Shown one piece after another: positions 52,049 through 61,037 of a stretch of 64,000 bases of DNA. The stretch covers positions 124,001-188,000 of the forward strand of contig JAHDIQ010000002.1 of assembly GCA_020630715.1 (NCBI GenBank), given 5' to 3'. The position numbers were made by a program, and so were the translations under genes. The notes beneath the pieces are model-generated. The model was not told the DNA's origin. It made no database searches and was given only the letters and a program-made list of their open reading frames with translations. This stretch comes from Nonlabens sp. GTDB taxonomy: Bacteria > Bacteroidota > Bacteroidia > Flavobacteriales > Flavobacteriaceae. Within the stretch, counting starts at the first letter, position 1. Every line of letters starts with the position of its first letter.

Positions 52049-52113
52049 TGTGTGTAATTACTTATTGTGAAGTGTTGCAAAATAAGCATTTTACAACAAA
52101 TGGATGAATAAAA

Positions 52114-52401
52114 TTATAAAGATATTACGCCTTCTACCTCACTTACTTCTTTATATTTTTCAATAACATGGTCTGGAGATTTCATACGTACTGCAATACT
52201 TATACTCGTATAGGTTCCTTTACTAGATTCTTTTTTAGTAATCACAGCTCCTAGATTATCAAATATAGTTTCTATTTGATGGATCTTATCTTCCTGTGAT
52301 GGAACAATAAATTTATATAAATACTTAGATGGCCACATACTCGTATCTGCAAGTTGTGTTTTCAATTTTTTGTAAAAATCCTCAGACTTTTTTGATTCCA
52401 T
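52114..52401 (-). CDS. DUF493 family protein
   Basis: The 95-residue product has the small ferredoxin-like alpha/beta layout of DUF493 (YbeD-like): YKFIVPSQEDKIHQIETIFD and YTSISIAVRMKSPDHVIEKYKE. Such proteins may be regulatory ligand-binding domains; no target is known. A -7 element lies 16 bases before the ATG. Confidence 0.8.
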   Translation of the reverse strand: MESKKSEDFYKKLKTQLADTSMWPSKYLYKFIVPSQEDKIHQIETIFDNLGAVITKKESSKGTYTSISIAVRMKSPDHVIEKYKEVSEVEGVISL

Positions 52402-52417
52402 AGTTCAATATTGCGTG

Positions 52418-52425
52418 CAAATATA
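52418..52425 (-). promoter_or_regulatory. -7 element TATATTTG for the DUF493 gene
   Basis: A perfect TAnnTTTG on the minus strand, 16 bases before the start codon at 52401. No -33 element at the right distance. Confidence 0.42.
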
Positions 52426-52478
52426 AGTCACTCTTTTCCTTGATCTAGCGCATTTTTGTTTAATTTGTGCTATTAGAT

Positions 52479-53012
52479 ATGAGCATCAAAAGAATACTAT
52501 TAATAGGTGGACCTGGAACAGGTAAATCTACTGTTATACATACGCTAGAACAACGAGGTTACCTAGTACATCACGAGATTTCTAGAGAAGTAACTCTAGA
52601 AGCACAGCAACAAGGAATAGAACAATTATTTCTAGAAGATCCTATGGCTTTTAGTAACAGATTACTCGCTGGTAGGATCAACCAGTTTAAGAATGCAACA
52701 CTAGGAATTAATTTCTATGATCGTGGTATTCCAGATGTTCCTGCTTATCATAAATTTACTGGTGACTCTATTCCACAAGAATATATAGACGCTTGTAACG
52801 ATTACCGTTATGATACGGTTTTTTCATTGCCACCATGGAAAGCAATTTATCAAAGCGATAATGAACGTTATGAAAGCTTTAATCAAGCCGTTACCATTAG
52901 TAATATCCTCAATGAGTATTATAAAGATTTAAATTACGATCCTATTGAAATCCCTACAGGAATGGTAGAAGAACGCATTGCATTCATAAAAAAGCATCTC
53001 GCTATTGAATAA
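52479..53012 (+). CDS. AAA/NTPase domain protein (AAA_28-like)
   Basis: The 177-residue product has Walker A IGGPGTGKSTVIHTLEQRG (about 9-16) and a kinase-like fold with HHEISREVT, NFYDRGIPDVPAYHKF (Asp/Arg lid region) and SNILNEYYKDL. It resembles AAA_28-type small nucleotide-binding kinases; the substrate is unknown. ATG 52479 is preferred to GTG 52467. Its stop overlaps the recQ start by 8 bases (TTGAATAA). Confidence 0.78.
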   Translation: MSIKRILLIGGPGTGKSTVIHTLEQRGYLVHHEISREVTLEAQQQGIEQLFLEDPMAFSNRLLAGRINQFKNATLGINFYDRGIPDVPAYHKFTGDSIPQEYIDACNDYRYDTVFSLPPWKAIYQSDNERYESFNQAVTISNILNEYYKDLNYDPIEIPTGMVEERIAFIKKHLAIE

Positions 53013-54888
53013 TCAGGCCTTACATACTTTACAACGTGTTTATGGTCATCAGGAATTCCGTCCACAGCAGGAAGCTATTATCAATGCCGTCTTAGAAAAG
53101 AAAGATGTCCTAGCTTTACTACCTACAGGTGGTGGGAAATCTGTTTGCTATCAAATTCCTGCAATCATCTCAACAGGAATCTGCATCGTCATATCTCCAT
53201 TAGTTTCTTTAATTAAAGATCAGATTGCCTCTTTAAGATCAAAAGGCATCAAAGCTACTGGAATAACTGGTGGGATTTCTTATGAAGAACTGGATGCAAC
53301 ACTGGATAACTGTATTTATGGACAGTATCAGTTTTTATACCTAAGCCCAGAACGGTTACAACAAGATATCGTGCAACAACGTATTTCTCAAATGCGTGTT
53401 TCATTAATCGCAGTAGATGAAGCTCATTGTGTAAGTCAATGGGGACACGATTTTAGACCAGCCTACCGTAAAATTCATGAATTAAGAGAACTACATAAAG
53501 AAGTACCACTAATCGCAGTAACAGCTACCGCAACCGCACAAGTGCAAGAAGACATGACCCAAAGTCTTCAAATGCATCATCCAGCCATTTTTAAAGCGAG
53601 CTATAAACGCAATAATATTGCTTATAACATCACAAAAACTACAGATAAACGCTCTGATTTAATTCAGTTTTATAAACAACATTCAGGAAGTTCTGTTTGT
53701 TACATACGCAGTCGCAAGAACTCTATTGAATTCTCTAACTTACTCAATAGCAATGATATTAAAGCACAATTTTATCACGGTGGACTACCGCATAAACAGC
53801 GACAAAAAACCGCAGAACAATGGATGAGTAATGAAACCCAAGTCATGGTGGCGACAAACGCCTTTGGGATGGGAATTGATAAGCCCGATGTGCGCACGGT
53901 CACGCACCTACAGTTACCAGATAGTATGGAGAGCTATTATCAAGAAACCGGTCGCGCCGGTAGAGATGGTAAACCTAGCGTCGCGCAGTTTTTCTTTAAT
54001 GAGAATGACATTGCGCATGCACGTAATCAGTTTGTGAAAAGTCTCCCTACACCAGATGTGCTTAAATTCATTTATCGTAAACTCAATAATTACCTGCGTA
54101 TCGCACATGGTGAAGGCGCACAGCAAACCTATTATTTCAGCTTTGCACAGTTCACTAGAACCTATGATATCAATGGATTACAAGGATATCATGCCTTACT
54201 AGCACTAGATCGTTTTAGTGTACTATCGTTTTCTCAAGGACATAAAAGACGATGTAGTATACGCTTTCGCGAAAGCGGAATCAACATCACAAATTACCTA
54301 CAACATCAACCCGATCACAACGCCATATTACAATCCATACTGCGCACCTACGGCGGAAGCAAACAGCAATATATAGACGTAAATCCTGCGCTGATTGCCG
54401 TACGTAGTAATACCACAGAAGAACTGGTCGTGACCGCGCTACAATCGCTTAAAGATAAAGAACTCATCGATGGCGAAATCACTGATGCAGATAGTCAAAT
54501 CACTATGCTAGAACCTCGTGATGACGATCGCACGATCAATAGATTTGCGAGAGAACTAGATGCCTATAACAAGATCAAAATTGATAAACTCAATAGCTTA
54601 ATAGAATTGCTTTCTAACGATTCTAAATGTGTGAATCAGGTGGTTTTGAACTATTTTGGCGAGGATACTACTACGACTTGTGGCAATTGCAGTAGATGTA
54701 CCTCTAAACAAACTGCTAGTTTATCAATTCAGAAACTAACAGCACTACTGAAAAATAAGTCCATGAGCATTCAGGAGTTTACGGCAATGGGTTATCAAAA
54801 AGAGGTATTAATACCTATGATTAAACAGTTACTAGATCAGGGAAAACTGATACTTTTGCCTAATCAAAAATATCAATGGAATGGATAA
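53005..54888 (+). CDS. recQ: ATP-dependent DNA helicase RecQ
   Basis: The 627-residue product has the RecQ motifs: motif 0/Q FGHQ-like YGHQEFRPQQEAI, Walker A LLPTGGGKSVCYQIP, DEAH box AVDEAHCVSQWGHDFRP, VTATATAQV, ATNAFGMGIDKPDVR and ETGRAGRDGKPS, plus the zinc ligands CVNQ...CGNCSRC near the C-terminus. It has no clear HRDC domain and ends in a short winged-helix-like segment. The start is TTG 53005 (no ATG in frame before the motif), overlapping the upstream gene. A palindrome copy reads RFRES in CSIRFRESGI, in the region after the core. Confidence 0.92.
   Translation: MNNQALHTLQRVYGHQEFRPQQEAIINAVLEKKDVLALLPTGGGKSVCYQIPAIISTGICIVISPLVSLIKDQIASLRSKGIKATGITGGISYEELDATLDNCIYGQYQFLYLSPERLQQDIVQQRISQMRVSLIAVDEAHCVSQWGHDFRPAYRKIHELRELHKEVPLIAVTATATAQVQEDMTQSLQMHHPAIFKASYKRNNIAYNITKTTDKRSDLIQFYKQHSGSSVCYIRSRKNSIEFSNLLNSNDIKAQFYHGGLPHKQRQKTAEQWMSNETQVMVATNAFGMGIDKPDVRTVTHLQLPDSMESYYQETGRAGRDGKPSVAQFFFNENDIAHARNQFVKSLPTPDVLKFIYRKLNNYLRIAHGEGAQQTYYFSFAQFTRTYDINGLQGYHALLALDRFSVLSFSQGHKRRCSIRFRESGINITNYLQHQPDHNAILQSILRTYGGSKQQYIDVNPALIAVRSNTTEELVVTALQSLKDKELIDGEITDADSQITMLEPRDDDRTINRFARELDAYNKIKIDKLNSLIELLSNDSKCVNQVVLNYFGEDTTTTCGNCSRCTSKQTASLSIQKLTALLKNKSMSIQEFTAMGYQKEVLIPMIKQLLDQGKLILLPNQKYQWNG
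54263..54276. repeat. Palindrome GCTTTCGCGAAAGC, copy 12 (coding)
   Basis: An exact core (16 bp with CG) in recQ, read in a different frame from the AFAKA copies: Arg-Phe-Arg-Glu-Ser. The right flank GGAAT fits the extended consensus. Confidence 0.9.
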
Positions 54889-55843
54889 AAGTTTACGTAT
54901 TGTGTTTTATGGCACACCATCATTTGCAACTGCAATTCTAGCAAAGCTACATGAATCGCATCATAAGGTTGTGGCTGTTGTAACAGCGGTAGATAAGCCT
55001 GCTGGTAGAGGTCGTAAAATCAATGAAAGTGACGTGAAAAAATATGCCGTTGCAAATGATATTCCAGTACTACAACCTAAGAATTTAAAGGCTCTAGAAT
55101 TTATAGAAGAATTGCAATCTTTTAAAGCAGATTTACAAGTCATCGTTGCCTTTAGAATGCTACCTAAAGTCGTTTGGGACATGCCAGCATTAGGAACCTT
55201 TAATTTACATGCGAGTTTATTACCTCAATATCGTGGCGCCGCTCCTATCAATTGGGCAATCATTAATAGAGAGAAAGAAACTGGTGTTACTACCTTTTTT
55301 ATAGACGATAAAATAGATACGGGCGCAATCATTGATCAATCGCGATGTGATATAGTAGAAGATGAAACGGTAGGTTCCTTATATATGAAATTACAAGATC
55401 TAGGAAAAGAGCTTACATTAAAAACGGTAAATGACATTGCTTCTGGAACTGCTACCAGCTCACCACAGGAAAATCCTGATAATCCATCAGATGCTCCTAA
55501 ATTAAATGTAGATAACACAACTATAGACTGGACCAAAACTGCTACAGAAATCGATGCACTAGTAAGAGGATTATCTCCTTTTCCTATTGCAAAAGCATTA
55601 TTATCTCAAAATGACAAAGTGGAACAAATTAAGGTGCACGAAACTGCTGTTGTATATAAGGAACACAAAATGATCGCTGGATCGATGATTCTAATAGATT
55701 CAGAATTACATATTGCATGTGGAAAAGATCTTTTACAAATCATAAAGATTCAATTACCTAATAAAAAAGCGATGAGTGTAAAAGACTTATTAAATGGCTA
55801 CGAATTCCACGCTAGCGCTATAATGATCAATAGAGAGGCGTAA
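54881..55843 (+). CDS. fmt: Methionyl-tRNA formyltransferase
   Basis: The 320-residue product has the N-terminal formyltransferase domain (LRIVFYGTPSFATAILAKL; VVAVVTAVDKPAGRGRK; the catalytic region FNLHASLLPQYRGAAPINWA; TTFFIDDKIDTGAII) and the C-terminal OB-like domain (PKLNVDNTTIDWTKTATEID). It formylates Met-tRNAfMet. The start overlaps the recQ stop by 8 bases (ATGGATAA). Confidence 0.95.
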   Translation: MDKSLRIVFYGTPSFATAILAKLHESHHKVVAVVTAVDKPAGRGRKINESDVKKYAVANDIPVLQPKNLKALEFIEELQSFKADLQVIVAFRMLPKVVWDMPALGTFNLHASLLPQYRGAAPINWAIINREKETGVTTFFIDDKIDTGAIIDQSRCDIVEDETVGSLYMKLQDLGKELTLKTVNDIASGTATSSPQENPDNPSDAPKLNVDNTTIDWTKTATEIDALVRGLSPFPIAKALLSQNDKVEQIKVHETAVVYKEHKMIAGSMILIDSELHIACGKDLLQIIKIQLPNKKAMSVKDLLNGYEFHASAIMINREA

Positions 55844-55991
55844 TTTGTCGTGATTTAAGCAATACTTATTAACAATCGGCTTGTTTTATAAACAAATGGG
55901 CTCTTTTACCGCAGTATCACTTGCATAGCCGTTAAATCCGTATAAATTTGTTTCACGTTTTAGTTTAACCAACATTAATTTAAATTCAATT

Positions 55992-56264
55992 ATGAACAAA
56001 ACAGATTTAATCGAAGGAATGGCAGAACATGCTGGCATTTCTAAAGCAGCAGCAAAAAAAGCATTAGAATCTTTCTTAGGAAACGTAGAAAAGTCTTTGA
56101 AAAAAGGTGACCGCGTATCTTTAGTAGGATTTGGATCTTTCTCAGTTTCAAAAAGAGCTGCACGTGAAGGAAGAAACCCACAAACTGGTAAGACTATCAA
56201 AATTGCTGCTAAAAAAGTAGTGAAGTTTAAAGCAGGAAGTGATTTACAGAAAGCTGTAAACTAA
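55992..56264 (+). CDS. HU family DNA-binding protein
   Basis: The 90-residue product is a standard HU: helical dimerisation part [20 protein letters not shown] and the beta-arm region [20 protein letters not shown] then [20 protein letters not shown]. It is a nucleoid-associated protein that bends DNA. The 148 bases before it are AT-rich with no exact TAnnTTTG; a terminator follows 23 bases after the stop. Confidence 0.95.
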   Translation: MNKTDLIEGMAEHAGISKAAAKKALESFLGNVEKSLKKGDRVSLVGFGSFSVSKRAAREGRNPQTGKTIKIAAKKVVKFKAGSDLQKAVN

Positions 56265-56287
56265 GTCCTAGTTTTTCTAGAAAATTT

Positions 56288-56317
56288 AAAGCCCATCATT
56301 ATGATGGGCTTTTTTTA
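56288..56317 (+). terminator. Rho-independent terminator after the HU gene
   Basis: AAAGCCCATCA and TGATGGGCTTT with a very short loop, then T6. The arms are nearly complementary along their whole length. Confidence 0.85.
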
Positions 56318-56441
56318 TTCACTTTTGTTTAGTATTACCCTACTAATACATTCATATATCTGAATTTTTATAATTTCTTCAATGTTTTATTGTTATGTTC
56401 AATTTAATTGTTTTAAATTCAATCAAACAAAATGTTAAATC

Positions 56442-57002
56442 ATGGAACTTAAAGCACCCGTAAAAGGAAAGTTACTTGTATCAGAACCTAGTATTATAGG
56501 AGATGTTTCTTTTTCCAGATCTGTGGTTTTTATTACAGAGTTTGACGCAAATGGTGCTGTAGGTTTTATTCTTAATAAACCTATGGATTGTACCATGGAT
56601 GAGATCATTCCTGATTTTGACAAACCTTTAACTGTATATCAAGGTGGTCCTGTAGAAATGGATAATCTATACTTCTTACATAGAGTGCCACATTTAATAC
56701 CTAATTCTCATTTAATTAGTGATGGCATCTACTGGGGTGGAGATTTTACAGAGGTTTGTACCTTATTTAAAGAAGATAAAATTACTCCAGAAGATATCAA
56801 ATTCTTTTTAGGTTATTCTGGATGGGATAAGGAACAACTAAGTGAAGAAATTGAAAACCATTCTTGGGTGATTAAAAATAATCAATTAGATGACACCTTA
56901 CTATCTAGCAACATTCACGATTTATGGAAACGTGAAATGATCAACCTAGGTGGTAAGTATGAAATGTGGTCTAATGCTCCAGAAAACCCTTCTCTTAACT
57001 AA
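56442..57002 (+). CDS. YqgE/AlgH family protein
   Basis: The 186-residue product has the DUF179 pattern: KGKLLVSEPSIIGDVSFSRS, VVFITEFDANGAVGFILNKP, VYQGGPVEMDNLYFLHR and FFLGYSGWDKEQLSEEIENH. YqgE proteins are widespread, with function poorly known. The 177 bases before it hold AT-rich sequence without an obvious promoter motif. The stop overlaps the convergent aminotransferase stop by 8 bases. Confidence 0.9.
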   Translation: MELKAPVKGKLLVSEPSIIGDVSFSRSVVFITEFDANGAVGFILNKPMDCTMDEIIPDFDKPLTVYQGGPVEMDNLYFLHRVPHLIPNSHLISDGIYWGGDFTEVCTLFKEDKITPEDIKFFLGYSGWDKEQLSEEIENHSWVIKNNQLDDTLLSSNIHDLWKREMINLGGKYEMWSNAPENPSLN

Positions 57003-57834
57003 ATATCTTAATTCTAAACAAGGCCAGTAATTCTGTTGCTAATGTATTTGTGAATTCCTTTTTCCTATATCTAGTAACGCTAGTGATTCCATGAATCACA
57101 TTTGTAGTAAAAATTTCATCTGCACGTTGTAATTCAAAAGGTGTTACCGTTTCTTCAACAATAATATAATTAAGCATACGCTTTAATTGCTGTATAACTT
57201 GTTCGCGCATGATTCCATTTAAACAACCATCTAATACAGGTGGTGTTTTAACGGTATCGCCAGTTCTGATAAAAAGATTACCTGAAATACCTTCTGTAAT
57301 CATCTTTTTCTCATTTAACAAAAACATTTCTTGAAAATCATTCTCTAGAGCAAATCTTCCAGCTAGGATATTCACCATTTTTTGAGAGCTTTTAATAGTA
57401 GATAATAAACCTGACTGTACGTAATGATCTTTAAAAAGATCTGCTACTCTAGGCTTATTGCTTAATTCAAATGCATGATCTAAGCTACCGGCACTTATTG
57501 AATACGAGACACTGTTATCCAGCGGTGTGTAAAAGCCACCATTATTGCGCCATACCGTAAGTCGAACTCTTGCATGATTTGTATCTAACTCATTCTTTAC
57601 AAGTAACTCCTTAATACTAGTTTCAATAAATTCTGGTGTGAATGTATCAGGAATATCCATTCTTAAAATGCGCATACCAGCCATAAGCCTGAAGTAATGT
57701 GCCTCAAAAAAGATAGGTGTACCATCTAACACGCGCATAGTCTCAAAAATCCCATCGCCGTAATAGGTACCACGATTATCATAATTAATCGTAGCCTCAT
57801 CACTGTTCACTATGTTTCCATTAATATTCACCAT
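56995..57834 (-). CDS. Aminotransferase class IV (PabC/IlvE-like) protein
   Basis: The 279-residue product has the class IV fold: GNIVNSDEATINYDNRGTYY with GDGIFETMRVL, the likely PLP-Lys in TIKSSQKMVNILAG, MFLLNEKKMITEGISGNLFI and the phosphate loop of TNVIHGITSVTRYR. This group includes branched-chain aminotransferases and aminodeoxychorismate lyase (PabC); which reaction is not resolvable. The frame is open to 57864, but those codons are a terminator hairpin, so MVNINGN at 57834 is the start. The U-tract of that terminator abuts the ATG. Confidence 0.85.
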   Translation of the reverse strand: MVNINGNIVNSDEATINYDNRGTYYGDGIFETMRVLDGTPIFFEAHYFRLMAGMRILRMDIPDTFTPEFIETSIKELLVKNELDTNHARVRLTVWRNNGGFYTPLDNSVSYSISAGSLDHAFELSNKPRVADLFKDHYVQSGLLSTIKSSQKMVNILAGRFALENDFQEMFLLNEKKMITEGISGNLFIRTGDTVKTPPVLDGCLNGIMREQVIQQLKRMLNYIIVEETVTPFELQRADEIFTTNVIHGITSVTRYRKKEFTNTLATELLALFRIKIFS

Positions 57835-57861
57835 AAAAAAAGCCCTATTTAGAATAGGGCT
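57835..57861 (-). terminator. Terminator of the START-like gene, touching the aminotransferase start
   Basis: On the minus strand arms AGCCCTATT and AATAGGGCT enclose a 3-base loop, followed by six Ts and immediately ATG. It could end the upstream transcript or act as an attenuator for the aminotransferase. Confidence 0.75.
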
Positions 57862-57885
57862 CAAAATTAGGTATACTTAATAGGT

Positions 57886-58275
57886 TTAACTAGCACCTAA
57901 TACTTTTTTTAACGAACTGATTTGATTCTCCCAAAACATCTTTTGATCCTCTAACTCATCGTCATCATCAGCAAAATCTGTAATCATAAGAGAAACATCC
58001 TTTGTAATTTCATCTACCTGAATACGCATTTCAAAATACTTGTCTTCACCTTCATCATAATCCCACTGAAAACGTGCGCGCTCACCAGAAACGCGTTTGA
58101 TTATTTTTGCTTTTTCTTCCTGACCATCCCAGATAAATCGGAAATATTCACCACGACTATTTACATTATCTGCAAACCATTCTGACATTCCAGAAGGTGT
58201 TGCTATATATTGATATAATAAAGATGGAGAAACGTGTATAGGAAATTCAAGAGTAAACTCTAGTGCGTCTGACAT
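57886..58275 (-). CDS. START-like domain (SRPBCC) protein
   Basis: The 129-residue product has the helix-grip pattern of AHSA1/START-like proteins: FTLEFPIHVSPSLLYQYIAT, MSEWFADNVNSRGEYFRFIW, KIIKRVSGERARFQWDYDE and a C-terminal helix EDQKMFWENQISSLKKVL. An acidic run DFADDDDELED precedes the helix. It probably binds a hydrophobic ligand or partner; the function is unknown. It is followed by a terminator and the aminotransferase gene. Confidence 0.8.
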   Translation of the reverse strand: MSDALEFTLEFPIHVSPSLLYQYIATPSGMSEWFADNVNSRGEYFRFIWDGQEEKAKIIKRVSGERARFQWDYDEGEDKYFEMRIQVDEITKDVSLMITDFADDDDELEDQKMFWENQISSLKKVLGAS

Positions 58276-58357
58276 GGTTGATTAAGTTTGGTAGCAATAT
58301 AGTAGAAATAGTATTAACTTAAAAAAATGCTGAAGTAAAAATATTAAGATAAATACA

Positions 58358-58390
58358 TTTGGTAAACAATATGAAATAAGTATATATTTG
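58358..58390 (+). promoter_or_regulatory. Promoter of the tRNA gene: TTTG-N21-TATATTTG
   Basis: TTTG at 58358-58361 and TATATTTG at 58383-58390, spacing 21, match the Bacteroidota consensus. The tRNA begins 17 bases after the -7 box. This is one of the best promoter matches in the window. Confidence 0.68.
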
Positions 58391-58406
58391 CACCCGCAAA
58401 AGACCA

Positions 58407-58480
<74 letters not shown>

Positions 58481-58481
58481 C

Positions 58482-58513
58482 AAAAAATCCCTAGAATTTT
58501 CTAGGGATTTTTT
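58482..58513. terminator. Terminator after tRNA-Met, bidirectional
   Basis: AATCCCTAG and CTAGGGATT enclose AATTTT, with A6 before and T6 after. The T-run reaches into the stop codon of the convergent LacI-type gene. Confidence 0.85.
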
Positions 58514-59525
58514 ATTTTCTAGTGGTACCACGTTCTAAAAGCGTTGTTTTAACCGTAGTAATTTTCTTTTCTGTTGCTACACCATTTGCTTTAAACAATT
58601 GCAATATACGTTCAAAGGACTGCTCTCCTATTTGTGTAGCATGTTGATCCACTACAGATAAAACTGGATAAGAATATTGAGCCATGACACTATTAGAGTA
58701 ACAAATAATTTGCACATCATCCGGGACGTTTACTCCTAGTTCATGAACCTTTTGCAATGTGATCATACCAGATTTATGATCTACAGTGATTAAAGAATCT
58801 ATAATTCCATTTGACAAATGATTTTCTATCTGGGACGCCAGTTCATCATCATTAGAAGCTATAATAGGATGATAACTCACACCAGAAATCTGATCGATAC
58901 GAGAAGATATTCCTTGTTCTCTAAGTTGACCTACACTTAAATCGTTAATTGCAGAAACCATTGCAATATTCTTACCACCACGACTTACTAAAAAGTCTAC
59001 CATATTTGTTGCAGACTCTAAATCATCAACAATAATTTTATCACATTTTAAATCGTCTAGTACACGGTCAAACATCACTAATTTTAATCCCGCATCCATT
59101 ACAGACTGCAAATGGCTGAAGTTATTAGTCTGTTGTGTTTCACTAGAAGCTGCGATGATAAAACCATCTACTGCGCCATTTGAAAACATATTACAATAAC
59201 TCTTTTCTTTATCTACAGATTCATTAGAGATACAAGTTACCACACGATAACCATTCTCTGATGCTGCTTTTTCAATGCCCATTAACGCTTGTGCAAAAAA
59301 GTCATTAATGATATCTGGTACAATCACAGCAATGGTTTTAGTTTGCCTGTTTCTTAATGAAGCAGCAGCTGTGTTAGGCCTGTAATCTAACATTTTAGCC
59401 AGTGCTTTTACACGCTCTATGGTTTTTGCACTAATCTCATCAGAATCCTTTAATGCTTTTGAAACTGTTGATGTGGAAAGATTCAATTGTTCTGCAAGAG
59501 ATTTTAACGTAGGTTTTGAATTCAT
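58512..59525 (-). CDS. LacI family transcriptional regulator
   Basis: The 337-residue product has an N-terminal LacI HTH (TLKSLAEQLNLSTSTVSKAL, hinge RPNTAAASLRNRQT) and a periplasmic-binding-like effector domain (TIAVIVPDIINDFFAQALMG; NGAVDGFIIAASSET; FDRVLDDL; IDSLITVDHKSGM). It should repress genes in response to a sugar or purine; targets are not evident, as no sugar catabolic genes are near. It is 11 bases downstream of hisS on the same strand. Confidence 0.9.
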   Translation of the reverse strand: MNSKPTLKSLAEQLNLSTSTVSKALKDSDEISAKTIERVKALAKMLDYRPNTAAASLRNRQTKTIAVIVPDIINDFFAQALMGIEKAASENGYRVVTCISNESVDKEKSYCNMFSNGAVDGFIIAASSETQQTNNFSHLQSVMDAGLKLVMFDRVLDDLKCDKIIVDDLESATNMVDFLVSRGGKNIAMVSAINDLSVGQLREQGISSRIDQISGVSYHPIIASNDDELASQIENHLSNGIIDSLITVDHKSGMITLQKVHELGVNVPDDVQIICYSNSVMAQYSYPVLSVVDQHATQIGEQSFERILQLFKANGVATEKKITTVKTTLLERGTTRK

Positions 59526-59536
59526 TTGTATGGCTT

Positions 59537-60913
59537 TTAAACAGATTTAAGCACTTCTTGTACCGCTGCTATGTTCATTTCTTTTTGGGTTCCTTCTTTC
59601 ATATTTTTCAATGTAAGCTGGCCACTTTTAATTTCATTTTCTCCCGCAAGAATCACATAAGGAATGGCATTTTTATCTGCGTATTTCATTTGTTTATTCA
59701 TCTTACTATTATCTGGATATAATTCTGCTTTGATTCCGCTTTCGCGAAAGCGAAATACCGCATCCATCGCATATTCACTTTCTACCTCTCCAAAATTAAT
59801 AAACAATACGTCTACACCAGCACGTACTGAGTCTGGAAATAAATTTAATTCTTCAATAACAAGATAAATGCGATCTAAACCAAAACTAATTCCAACGCCA
59901 CTGACATCTTTTAACCCAAAAATCCCAGTCAAATCATCATATCTACCACCACCACCTATGCTTCCCATCTGTACTCCATCTGGTGCAGCAACTTCAAAAA
60001 TACATCCTGTATAATAGTTTAAACCACGAGCTAAGGTAATATCTAGATCTAAAACAGCTGTTTTTAAACCATTCTTTTTGATCCAATTGCTAATAGTAGT
60101 TAATTCTTCTATCCCTTTTAAACCTATAGCAGAGTCTTTAAGTAAGGTTTTCATCACCTCTAGTTTAGAAGTAAAATCACCATCTAGACTAAATACAGGA
60201 TCGAGTAATTCTATGGCACTAGCAGTGATGCCTTTATCCAGCATCTCTTGTTTTACCTTATCTGCTCCTATTTTATCTAACTTATCCAGTGCTACCGTAA
60301 AATCAATTAATTGATCTTGAGCACCTATCATTTCGGCAATTCCAGCTAGGATTTTACGATTGTTAATTTTAATGGTACAACCGGTTAATTTTAAATCAGT
60401 AAATACAGCATCATATAGTTTAATGAGCTCTACTTCCTGGAGTAAGGAATCACTTCCTACTACATCTGCATCACACTGCGTGAATTCTCTAAAACGACCT
60501 TTTTGAGGACGATCTGCTCGCCATACATTTTGCATCTGATAACGTTTAAAAGGAAACGCAATATCATTCTGGTGTTGCACAACGTATCTCGCAAACGGTA
60601 CTGTAAGATCGTAACGTAAAGCACGTTCACTTATTTGTGGTGTTACGGCACTTTCATTTTTTGATGTTAATGCGTCTGCATCCACTTTTTTTAAATAAGA
60701 ACCATTATTTAAAACCTTAAAAATCAAACGATCACCTTCATCTCCATACTTTCCCATTAGGGTACTACTGTTTTCAAAACTAGGCGTTTCAATAGGCATG
60801 AATCCATACAACTCAAAATGAGTTCTAATGATATTCATAATATATTGCCTGCGCTGTACTTCTACAGGAGAAAAATCTCTTGTTCCTTTAGGTATCGACG
60901 GTTTTTGTGCCAT
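59537..60913 (-). CDS. hisS: Histidine--tRNA ligase
   Basis: The 458-residue product has the class II motifs: motif 1 region ETPSFENSST, motif 2 FRADR-like QNVWRADRPQKGRFREFTQC, the HisA region ALARGLNYYTG-like LDITLARGLNYYTG and motif 3 SGVGISFGLDRI, then the C-terminal anticodon-binding domain. It charges tRNA-His. The frame is open to 60964, but a promoter element lies at 60931-60938 and the residues before MAQKPSIPKGTRDF are not HisS-like, so 60913 is used. A palindrome copy encodes RFRESGIKAELYP in the anticodon-binding domain. Confidence 0.95.
   Translation of the reverse strand: MAQKPSIPKGTRDFSPVEVQRRQYIMNIIRTHFELYGFMPIETPSFENSSTLMGKYGDEGDRLIFKVLNNGSYLKKVDADALTSKNESAVTPQISERALRYDLTVPFARYVVQHQNDIAFPFKRYQMQNVWRADRPQKGRFREFTQCDADVVGSDSLLQEVELIKLYDAVFTDLKLTGCTIKINNRKILAGIAEMIGAQDQLIDFTVALDKLDKIGADKVKQEMLDKGITASAIELLDPVFSLDGDFTSKLEVMKTLLKDSAIGLKGIEELTTISNWIKKNGLKTAVLDLDITLARGLNYYTGCIFEVAAPDGVQMGSIGGGGRYDDLTGIFGLKDVSGVGISFGLDRIYLVIEELNLFPDSVRAGVDVLFINFGEVESEYAMDAVFRFRESGIKAELYPDNSKMNKQMKYADKNAIPYVILAGENEIKSGQLTLKNMKEGTQKEMNIAAVQEVLKSV
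59738..59751. repeat. Palindrome GCTTTCGCGAAAGC, copy 13 (coding)
   Basis: An exact core in hisS, read as Arg-Phe-Arg-Glu-Ser. Both flanks fit the extended consensus (ATTCC before, GAAAT after). HisS relatives have the same length at this place, so no insertion is implied. Confidence 0.9.
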
Positions 60914-60930
60914 AATAAAATTGAAAGCTA

Positions 60931-60938
60931 CAAATATA
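60931..60938 (-). promoter_or_regulatory. -7 element TATATTTG for hisS
   Basis: A perfect TAnnTTTG on the minus strand, 17 bases before the MAQKP start codon. It lies inside the longer open frame and so supports the shorter protein. No -33 TTTG at the right distance. Confidence 0.45.
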
Positions 60939-61037
60939 CTTAGTTCTTTAAGGTAGCGCTTCATAATTATATTTTAAAGTACTGTATTTAATCCTCGTAA
61001 ACTTGTAACATTGTAGAAATGATTGAGTCTTACCTGC

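Noticed and set aside
60914-60964. Longer HisS start at 60964.
   Set aside because: A -7 element lies within it (60931-60938) and the residues are unlike HisS.
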